A stretch of 26,230 nucleotides of DNA from a virus. The notes under the pieces are model-generated. The model made no database searches. It had not been told where the DNA came from and worked only from the letters and a program-made list of their open reading frames with translations. Both the position numbers and the translations under genes were made by a program. The stretch lies in IMG/VR virus record IMGVR_UViG_3300044640_001026, positions 1 through 26,230 of that record; one strand, 5' to 3'. Shown one piece after another: positions 21,517 to 26,230 of this stretch (positions within the stretch are counted from its first letter, which is position 1; every line of letters begins with the position of its first letter).

Positions 21517-21736
21517 ACCGCTACAGACAAAACGCCAAATTGAAACCGCGCAAGAAATGGCCGAGCGCAATGGGTTCTTACTGCAGATCTTCGATGACAT
21601 CCGAGTGATTGCTAATCGCAAGCCGTATGTGCAGGGCACTTGGGTCGTGACGCTTCCCACTTTTGACGCTGTTATCTTTTACTTCAAAGGCTACGAACAA
21701 ATGGAACTAGAGCGGCAAGAACTTGACCGTAAATAA
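21512..21736 (+). CDS. Small early protein carried on the repeat-bounded cassette
   Basis: 74 aa, ATGA overlap with the previous gene. MTPLQTKRQIETAQEMAERNGFLLQIFDDIRVIANRKPYVQGTWVVTLPTFDAVIFYFKGYEQMELERQELDRK shows an N-terminal helix and then alternating beta strands; I do not recognise the family. It is the only gene between the two 33-bp direct repeats, so recombination between them would remove exactly this gene and leave both neighbours intact. It is probably a recently acquired accessory gene. Confidence 0.6.
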   Translation: MTPLQTKRQIETAQEMAERNGFLLQIFDDIRVIANRKPYVQGTWVVTLPTFDAVIFYFKGYEQMELERQELDRK

Positions 21737-21747
21737 CCGGAGGCAGC

Positions 21748-21783
21748 ATGAACATAAACATTCAATCGATAGGGTATGTATGA
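21748..21783 (+). CDS. 11-codon leader peptide made from the duplicated gene end
   Basis: ATG 21748 with a strong ribosome binding site (GGAGG at 21739-21743) reads MNINIQSIGYV and stops at TGA 21781-21783, overlapping the next start as ATGA. Its last nine codons are identical to the end of the 125-aa gene. The next gene has no ribosome binding site of its own outside this mini-ORF, so the peptide probably exists to deliver ribosomes by coupling. Confidence 0.55.
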   Translation: MNINIQSIGYV

Positions 21784-21784
21784 C
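21752..21784 (+). repeat. 33-bp exact direct repeat, copy 2
   Basis: Identical to 21484-21516. It supplies the body of the 11-codon mini-ORF and the ATGA junction to the gene at 21780. Bases on either side differ from those flanking copy 1, which defines the repeat borders. Confidence 0.95.
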
Positions 21785-22166
21785 TAAGCCACATTGGGAA
21801 ACCATTTCAGAGCTGGCCGACCGCTTGGCTGCAGCTGGCATGGTTTCAAACGCTGACATCAAAGACCTGCGCTGCGCTGCTTACCAGCTTGAATTGTGGT
21901 TCAGCACATTGCAAGAACTTCGCGAGGAGTGCGAGGCCGCACGTATCAAACGATATGAGCACGACACCGCACTACAAGCCTTGGCTGATGTGTTTTTTCA
22001 CTCTGCAAAGTTTGCAAGGCAAGAGATGACGATGGACGCATTTGCTACAGGTGTGCGAGACAAGGCTGGTTTTAAAAACATTATGGCGACGGCGTATGGC
22101 CTGGACTCTATCGGTGCCGCATTACCTGCGAAAAAGAGCCGTAAACAAAAAGAGGTGACAGCATGA
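21780..22166 (+). CDS. Phage early hypothetical protein, helical
   Basis: 128 aa from ATG 21780; the frame is open upstream, but the duplicated ATGA junction marks the start. MTKPHWETISELADRLAAAGMVSNADIKDLRCAAYQLELW is followed by a coiled-coil-like helix (LQELREECEAARIKRYEHDTALQALADV) and ends in a Lys-rich tail (AKKSRKQKEVTA). No known domain. Without the cassette at 21512-21736 it would directly follow the 125-aa gene. Confidence 0.6.
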   Translation: MTKPHWETISELADRLAAAGMVSNADIKDLRCAAYQLELWFSTLQELREECEAARIKRYEHDTALQALADVFFHSAKFARQEMTMDAFATGVRDKAGFKNIMATAYGLDSIGAALPAKKSRKQKEVTA

Positions 22167-22411
22167 CTAAGTTTGATAAAGATGGCTACGGTTTTTTATT
22201 GAAGTTTGTACGCAAAACAAAAGGCCGGCCTTTTTGCTCTGAGGAAGTAACACTTGCTGCGATTAAGGCTGGCATTGCCCCCCCGGAATTACGGCACTGG
22301 GGCAAGATATTTACTCAAGCCGCAAAGGACGGCTATATCAGCCGCTGTGATGTTCCGTTTCGACGCACATTAGGTAATGGAACTTTGACTTTGGGTTGGG
22401 TTGCAGCTTGA
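22163..22411 (+). CDS. Small basic phage protein, possible winged-helix
   Basis: 82 aa, starting in an ATGA overlap. MTKFDKDGYGFLLKFVRKTKGRPFCSEEVTLAAIKAGIAPPELRHWGKIFTQAAKDGYISRCDVPFRRTLGNGTLTLGWVAA has three short helices followed by a beta-hairpin (GYISRCDVPFRRTLGNGTLTLGW), compatible with a winged helix-turn-helix. This is judged by eye and is not a family match. A strong promoter overlaps its stop codon. Confidence 0.55.
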   Translation: MTKFDKDGYGFLLKFVRKTKGRPFCSEEVTLAAIKAGIAPPELRHWGKIFTQAAKDGYISRCDVPFRRTLGNGTLTLGWVAA

Positions 22412-22437
22412 CACGCATTAAAAACTTGGTGTAACAT
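22408..22437 (+). promoter_or_regulatory. Sigma70-type promoter upstream of the C4-like RNA
   Basis: A perfect TTGACA (22408-22413), an 18-base spacer and TAACAT (22432-22437, four of six matches). It overlaps the stop codon of the preceding gene. Predicted transcripts would begin near 22444, just before the paired elements of the RNA locus, and would read into the replication genes. Confidence 0.6.
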
Positions 22438-22456
22438 TGTGATTCAGAACACGGCT

Positions 22457-22563
22457 GTAGTCGCCAATTAGGACAAATGTTTAATTTTTTAATAAACCTG
22501 CACACAGACCCATCAAGGCGCTCGCCGACTTGTCCTGGGAAGACTACCTGTGTGCGGGTTTTT
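22457..22563 (+). ncRNA. C4-antisense-RNA-like structured element
   Basis: Arms 22495-22507 and 22548-22560 form a 13-bp stem with one G-U pair, closed by a U-run (22559-22563). Inside is a GGC/GCC hairpin followed by GACTTGTCCT, which I associate with the phage C4 antisense RNA family (P1/P7 immI). TTGTCCT (22530-22536) is complementary to AGGACAA (22470-22476), and GACTAC (22542-22547) to GTAGTC (22457-22462), reproducing the two a/b pairings of C4. The AGGA element is the ribosome binding site of a leader ORF at 22477. Family membership is from memory of the motif; structure and complementarity are directly visible. Confidence 0.6.
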
Positions 22564-22581
22564 CAAAAAGTTACGCTATGA
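22477..22581 (+). CDS. 34-aa leader ORF across the C4-like element (icd-like)
   Basis: ATG 22477, preceded by TTAGGA, reads MFNFLINLHTDPSRRSPTC... through the whole RNA hairpin and ends at TGA 22579-22581, overlapping ATG 22578 of the next gene as ATGA. Its ribosome binding site is complementary to the loop TTGTCCT. By analogy with P1, where C4 RNA blocks translation of icd and thereby of the coupled ant gene, this is the expected regulatory reading frame. The peptide itself has no recognisable domain. Confidence 0.45.
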   Translation: MFNFLINLHTDPSRRSPTCPGKTTCVRVFQKVTL

Positions 22582-22778
22582 CCGACAAAGAACGCGAAAT
22601 AAAAATCCAGCGCTGCGCATCAGGAATTGAGGCCGCCATGCACGATTACGAACAATCTGGCTATTTCCATGATCGTGGCCGTGCTGACGGCTACCGCATT
22701 GAAATGGAAGCGCTGATTAAAGGTCGTGGCGCTGACCGAGTGGCCGCAATGGAGCAGGCTTTGGGGTTGGCCGCATGA
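22578..22778 (+). CDS. Small phage protein coupled to the leader ORF
   Basis: 66 aa from ATG 22578, MTDKEREIKIQRCASGIEAAMHDYEQSGYFHDRGRADGYRIEMEALIKGRGADRVAAMEQALGLAA. There is no Shine-Dalgarno sequence; the start overlaps the leader ORF stop (ATGA), so translation is probably coupled. An alternative TTG at 22530 would place the start inside the RNA hairpin. Helical, charged, no domain recognised and no resemblance to Ant. It overlaps the replication gene by 4 bases. Confidence 0.5.
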   Translation: MTDKEREIKIQRCASGIEAAMHDYEQSGYFHDRGRADGYRIEMEALIKGRGADRVAAMEQALGLAA

Positions 22779-23620
22779 GAGATTACGGCAAGGTTCATAC
22801 CTCGTTTTGGACAAGTGCGGATATGCGTGAGCTGTCAGAGGATGGCAGGACGATGGCAATCTATCTACTGACCTGCCCACATGGGACGATTGCGGGGGTC
22901 TTTCGTTTGCCTGATGGCTACGCAAGCGAAGACCTCAAATGGGAATCAGAGCGGGTTAAATCAACCCTTTCGGAACTGTTGGTAAAGGGTTTTGCAAGCC
23001 GTTGTGAACAGACTAAATGGGTTTGCGTAACCAAGCATTTGGACTGGAATCCACCAGAAAACCCAAACCAGAAAAAAGCGGTTGCAAAGATTATTTCACA
23101 AGTGCCAGATTCTTGTGATTGGAAGGCTGGTTTCATTGGTAAATACGGTGCAGAGCTAGGGATTGAGGCTAAACCCTTGCCGAACCCTTCCGCGACCCTT
23201 CCTGAACCAGTAACAGTAACAGTAGCAGTAACAGGAACAGTAGAACCTAAAGGTTCTTTGTCGCCAGCAAAGCTGACAACCTCAAATTGCCCGACAGAAA
23301 AAATTATCGAGATCTATCACGATGTTTTACCCGAGTTGCCTGCTGTACGCATTAAAACCGCAGGCCGTGATCGGGCGGTAAAAGCCCGTTGGCAGTGGGT
23401 TTTGACAAGCAAAAAACCAGACGGCACGCGCCGCGCTGAAACGACTGATGCTGGTCTGGAGTGGTTCAAAAACTATTTCACCCGCACCCGTGATAACGAA
23501 TTTTTGATGGGGCAAACCCCCCGCACTGGCGACCATAAAAACTGGCAATGCGATTTTGACTTTTTGCTGACAGAAAAAGGCATGAAGCACGTAATCGAAA
23601 AAACCCGAGAAACAGCATGA
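22775..23620 (+). CDS. Phage replication initiator / helicase-loader-like protein
   Basis: 281 aa, starting in an ATGA overlap. The N-terminal about 110 residues (DYGKVHTSFWTSADMRELSEDGRTMAIYLLTCPH...GVFRLP...STLSELLVKGFASRCEQTKWVCVTKHLDWNPPENP) have the winged-helix pattern of phage replication proteins; a low-complexity linker (VTVTVAVTGTV, from short repeats near 23210-23250) leads to a C-terminal domain (EKIIEIYHDVLPELPAVR...GLEWFKNYFTRTRDNEFLMG) typical of O-like or loader proteins. It overlaps the DnaB helicase gene by 4 bases, the classic arrangement for origin recognition plus helicase loading. Confidence 0.78.
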   Translation: MRDYGKVHTSFWTSADMRELSEDGRTMAIYLLTCPHGTIAGVFRLPDGYASEDLKWESERVKSTLSELLVKGFASRCEQTKWVCVTKHLDWNPPENPNQKKAVAKIISQVPDSCDWKAGFIGKYGAELGIEAKPLPNPSATLPEPVTVTVAVTGTVEPKGSLSPAKLTTSNCPTEKIIEIYHDVLPELPAVRIKTAGRDRAVKARWQWVLTSKKPDGTRRAETTDAGLEWFKNYFTRTRDNEFLMGQTPRTGDHKNWQCDFDFLLTEKGMKHVIEKTRETA

Positions 23621-25008
23621 ACGCAATGACAGAAATGCAATATTTGCGCACGCCACCGCACAGTTTGGAGGCTGAAAGCGCGGTACTCGGTGCGCTGATG
23701 CTGGACAACAGGGCTTGGGACACTTGCGCCGACGTGTTGGCCTCTGCCGACTTTTTCCGCAGTGAGCATCAGGTGATTTTTTCTTGCATCGCTGGTTTGC
23801 TGATGGCGAACAAAAGCGCGGACGTTATCGCGGTTTTTGAGCGACTGCAAGCCGACGAAAAAGCAGATCATTGCGGCGGCTTGGCTTACCTGCATTCATT
23901 GGCGCAATACGTGCCAAGCGCGGCAAACCTACGCGCCTACAGCGAGATTGTGAAAGAACGCGCTGTAAGCCGCAAACTGGTAAACGCAGGCAATGACATT
24001 CAGGCGTTAGGTTTTGACCAGCAAGAGCCTATTGCAGACCGTCTGGACAAGGCCACGGCTAGTCTGACCGCTTTGATTGGTAACGGCGCGTCAACCGATT
24101 GGGTTGAAGTCGATTCAATGGTTGTCAGCTTTTTGGACAACATCGAGCAAAAAGCCAGCGGTGCAATGCTGGATAACGTCATCTCTACCGGGTTGCGCGA
24201 CCTTGATGAAATTCTAGAGGGTGGGTTTAGGCCGGGGCAGCTCATCATTATCGCGGCACGCCCGAGCATTGGTAAGTCGGCGCTGGCTGTAAATTGCACG
24301 GTGCATTCAACTTTGCAAGGCAAAAAAGAGGGGTTTTTCTCGCTTGAAATGCCAAAAGAGGAATTGACACAGCGCATTGTGTCGGGCTTGTCGCACGTTC
24401 ATTTGTCCAAAATCCGCAAAGCGAAAAACCTGCAAGAACACGACTGGCCGCGCATGATCGAAGCCATCGAGCAGATGCGCGGTTTGCCTTTGTACATTGC
24501 AGAGCAGGCCAGCCCAAACATCAATCAGATACGGGCTAAAGCCCGGTTATTGCGCCGCAAGTATGGCCTGGACAAGCTGACGATTGATTACATCGGCTTG
24601 ACCAGCGGGACAAACCCAAAAGAGCCGCGCCATCAGCAGCTAGGCGAAGTCACACGCGGTTTAAAAGGCTTGGCTAAAGAGCTGAATATTCCAATCATTG
24701 CCCTGGCGCAATTGAGCCGGGGACTGGAGCAGCGCACCAACGGCAGGCCGATGCTGTCAGACCTAAAAGACAGCGGCGATATTGAGCAGGACGCGGATGT
24801 TGTGATTTTCATTGACCGCCCGTATCACACCAATAACGACTTAGGCCAGCAGTGGGAACATTACGCAGAACTGATTGTGGCAAAGCACCGCAACGGCGCG
24901 ACAGGCAGCATTAACGCCCGGTATGTAGGAGGCAATGTGCAGTTTTTAAATTGGGACGGCGCAAAGCCTGAAAAGCTGGGCGCAAAAAGAACAGGGAGCA
25001 ACCTGTGA
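23617..25008 (+). CDS. dnaB: Replicative DNA helicase, DnaB family
   Basis: 463 aa. The N-terminal domain (PPHSLEAESAVLGALMLDNRAWD) and the RecA-like C-terminal domain are both complete: Walker A AARPSIGKSAL near residue 222, SLEMPKEELTQR, Walker B LTIDYIGL, and the late motifs SDLKDSGDIEQDADVVIFIDR and VAKHRNGATGSI. It unwinds the phage replication fork as a hexamer, loaded by the protein encoded just upstream. Length is normal for the family. The Q of the usual DYLQL Walker B context is G here. Confidence 0.95.
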   Translation: MNAMTEMQYLRTPPHSLEAESAVLGALMLDNRAWDTCADVLASADFFRSEHQVIFSCIAGLLMANKSADVIAVFERLQADEKADHCGGLAYLHSLAQYVPSAANLRAYSEIVKERAVSRKLVNAGNDIQALGFDQQEPIADRLDKATASLTALIGNGASTDWVEVDSMVVSFLDNIEQKASGAMLDNVISTGLRDLDEILEGGFRPGQLIIIAARPSIGKSALAVNCTVHSTLQGKKEGFFSLEMPKEELTQRIVSGLSHVHLSKIRKAKNLQEHDWPRMIEAIEQMRGLPLYIAEQASPNINQIRAKARLLRRKYGLDKLTIDYIGLTSGTNPKEPRHQQLGEVTRGLKGLAKELNIPIIALAQLSRGLEQRTNGRPMLSDLKDSGDIEQDADVVIFIDRPYHTNNDLGQQWEHYAELIVAKHRNGATGSINARYVGGNVQFLNWDGAKPEKLGAKRTGSNL

Positions 25009-25272
25009 ATGACCTGCACAGACTGCCAAACCGCAACGATAACGCAAGGCTGCTGGCCGCAATACAACAGTCCCAGCTGCAAATATTGCGCGGCGCGACT
25101 GATACAGCGGCTGGGCAAGTTGCGCACGCCGACAACGGAACAGATAACGGCACGCCGCCGGGCGGTACTGACCGAGGCGATAGCGCAGGGGCACAACGAG
25201 CAGGATGTGCGCGAGCTGGCGAAGGCCAAAACAATGGCGGTGCAGCCGCTTCAAACGAAAGCTAAAAAATGA
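25009..25272 (+). CDS. Small zinc-finger-like phage protein
   Basis: 87 aa from ATG 25009, one base after the helicase stop. A GTG-started frame at 25005 in another phase encodes a low-complexity sequence and is rejected. MTCTDCQTATITQGCWPQYNSPSCKYCAARLIQRLG has Cys3, Cys6, Cys15, Cys24 and Cys27, a CxxC...CxxC zinc-binding pattern, followed by a helical basic domain (EQITARRRAVLTEAIAQGHNEQDVRELAKAK). The same layout is common next to phage helicase genes. It may bind nucleic acid or a replication partner. It overlaps the next gene by 4 bases. Confidence 0.65.
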   Translation: MTCTDCQTATITQGCWPQYNSPSCKYCAARLIQRLGKLRTPTTEQITARRRAVLTEAIAQGHNEQDVRELAKAKTMAVQPLQTKAKK

Positions 25273-25625
25273 AAATCGAACTAACTGAAGAGACTATTGA
25301 TGTGAAAGTCGTGCTTTTATGCGGCCTGCGGGCGTGCATGGGCAGCGGCTCTTATGCGGCAGGCTGTGGCATTGATTTCATTAAAAGCAATTGGAGCGAT
25401 TTGCCCGGCCAAATGCAGAAAAACATCGCGCGTGATTTGTTGAAGTGGCTTGGGGAGGAGCACCTCACCACAAACGACAAAAAACAGTACCGGGCAGAGT
25501 GGTTTGCGTTGATGCAATTCATAAACGAAAAAAGCCCCGATGTTGTGACTTGGGCGGCTGGGAGTAATTTGTGCGAACGTGAACGCATGGCGGGTGTCGA
25601 TGAGTTCTTTGAGGTGAAAAAATGA
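25269..25625 (+). CDS. Phage hypothetical protein of the replication module
   Basis: 118 aa, ATGA overlaps on both sides. MKIELTEETIDVKVVLLCGLRACMGSGSYAAGCGIDFIKSNWSDLPGQMQKNIARDLLKWL is followed by a charged helical part (EEHLTTNDKKQYRAEWFALMQFINEKSPDVVTWA) and ends MAGVDEFFEVKK. It resembles phage proteins of unknown function found near replication genes, but I cannot name a domain. Confidence 0.6.
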   Translation: MKIELTEETIDVKVVLLCGLRACMGSGSYAAGCGIDFIKSNWSDLPGQMQKNIARDLLKWLGEEHLTTNDKKQYRAEWFALMQFINEKSPDVVTWAAGSNLCERERMAGVDEFFEVKK

Positions 25626-25792
25626 CTGAAGAAAAAGCCCTTGAAATACTCACGCATCATCAAAAATGGCGGCGCGGGCTGGGGGGGGATGACTTGCCGA
25701 TGCTTGACCCCAAAGAGGTCGGCTTGGCACTGGACGTTGCAATTAAGGCCATGAAATTTCAGGCCAAAAAGCCGAAGGGTGCAAGCAAGTGA
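25622..25792 (+). CDS. Small phage protein (56 aa)
   Basis: ATG 25622 overlaps the preceding stop and TGA 25790-25792 overlaps the following GTG. MTEEKALEILTHHQKWRRGLGGDDLPMLDPKEVGLALDVAIKAMKFQAKKPKGASK resembles a widespread short phage protein with the pattern HHxKWRRG...DPKEVGLALD. It is two short helices with a basic tail. Function unknown. Confidence 0.6.
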   Translation: MTEEKALEILTHHQKWRRGLGGDDLPMLDPKEVGLALDVAIKAMKFQAKKPKGASK

Positions 25793-26079
25793 GAGCAGCA
25801 AAGATAGACCGCAACCAGCCTGAGATCGTGGCCGCATTGCGAAAGGCCGGGGCAAGCGTGCAGAGCTTGGCGGGGGTGGGTCAAGGCGTGCCAGATTTGC
25901 TCGTGGGTTACATGGGCAAGACTGCGCTGCTGGAGGTCAAAGACGGGCTAAAAGTCAAAAGCAAACAAAAGCTGACCGAAGACCAAAAGCCGTGGCACGC
26001 AAACTGGCGCGGTGGCACGCTGGCCACTGTGGACGGCATAGACGCGGCGCTGCGGGTTTTGAAGGCGATGACTGCATGA
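25789..26079 (+). CDS. VRR-NUC-type PD-(D/E)xK nuclease
   Basis: 96 aa from GTG 25789, in a GTGA overlap with the previous gene. The compact VRR-NUC core is complete: Glu12 in the first helix, GVGQGVPDLLVGY with Asp36, ALLEVKDG with Glu49 and Lys51, and the trailing QKLTEDQKPWHANWRGG. Such enzymes act as structure-specific or resolvase-like nucleases on replication or recombination intermediates, which fits its place after the helicase and before a Ref nuclease. Substrate is not predictable from sequence. Confidence 0.85.
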   Translation: MRAAKIDRNQPEIVAALRKAGASVQSLAGVGQGVPDLLVGYMGKTALLEVKDGLKVKSKQKLTEDQKPWHANWRGGTLATVDGIDAALRVLKAMTA

Positions 26080-26230
26080 AGGGCACAACACCAACAAAAG
26101 CCGACAAGCAGCTATGGGACGCACTAGCCCAGCTTGGGTGCATTGCTTGTCGCAAGCACGGCAATTTCACGCCTGACGTTTCCATTCATCATATTGACGG
26201 CAGAACCAAGCCGGGGGCGCATCAGCGCGT
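26076..26230 (+). CDS. Ref-type RecA-dependent nuclease (partial, right edge)
   Basis: At least 51 residues, starting in an ATGA overlap and running off the right edge. MKGTTPTKADKQLWDALAQLGCIACRKHGNFTP...SIHHIDGRTKPGAHQR carries Cys22 and Cys25 and the HHIDGRTKPGAH signature of the P1 Ref family, an HNH-like enzyme that cuts DNA at RecA-made displacement loops and enhances recombination. Only the N-terminal part of the zinc and catalytic region is visible. Confidence 0.8.
   Translation, partial: MKGTTPTKADKQLWDALAQLGCIACRKHGNFTPDVSIHHIDGRTKPGAHQR

Noticed and set aside
25005-25265. 86-aa frame starting at GTG overlapping the helicase stop
   Set aside because: Low-complexity Gly/Ala/Asn translation; the overlapping frame from 25009 has a zinc-binding Cys pattern, matches a familiar phage layout and continues the ATGA coupling.
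1-26230. tRNA genes, integrase, attachment sites or insertion sequences
   Set aside because: I saw no cloverleaf with a CCA-proximal acceptor stem, no tyrosine or serine recombinase motifs and no transposase; absence by eye is not proof.

Overview
The window is a stretch of a tailed-phage genome (free phage or prophage), most likely of the short-tailed podovirus type and most likely from a betaproteobacterial (Burkholderiales-like) host. The host assignment is an inference from moderate GC, strong Shine-Dalgarno use, ATGA/GTGA gene overlaps and protein families I remember from phages and prophages of that group. No integrase, repressor, terminase, portal, RNA polymerase or DNA polymerase lies inside the window, so lifestyle cannot be settled from it.

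Left arm (1-14826, all + strand) is the late region. It runs from the end of a probable scaffold gene through the major capsid protein, two small head proteins, a coiled-coil protein ending in an AT-hook-like motif, a head-tail adaptor, a two-part protein with a compositionally different C-terminus, a large tail hub/nozzle-like protein, a GNAT acetyltransferase, three Ala/Gln-rich internal (ejection-type) virion proteins, a tail fibre, a discoidin-like carbohydrate-binding protein and an alpha/beta-hydrolase with a full Ser-Asp-His triad. It ends in a lysis block: NlpC/P60-like peptidase, one-TM coiled-coil protein, GH24 lysozyme and three-TM holin.

Middle arm (14836-20614, all - strand) is a long early-type operon read leftwards. 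From its promoter-proximal end it encodes a 71-aa phage protein, a pentapeptide-repeat protein built on 15-bp DNA repeats, five small proteins (two with a membrane segment), an SSB-like protein with an acidic DDDIPF tail, a Gp157 protein and seven small accessory proteins. Most neighbours overlap by 4 bases.

Right arm (20740-26230, + strand) starts at a divergent control region (20615-20739) with a 17-bp palindrome and a promoter that may drive a leaderless mRNA. It holds six small early genes, then a promoter and a structured RNA locus at 22408-22581 resembling the phage C4 antisense-RNA immunity element of P1/P7. The replication module follows (initiator/loader, DnaB helicase), then small proteins, a VRR-NUC nuclease and the start of a Ref-type RecA-dependent nuclease.

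The points most worth attention are: the C4-like locus with a leader ORF translationally coupled to the next gene; a 268-bp gene cassette bounded by exact 33-bp direct repeats that each rebuild an ATGA gene junction; the chimeric protein at 3363-4217; and the tail-associated hydrolase beside a discoidin-like module.
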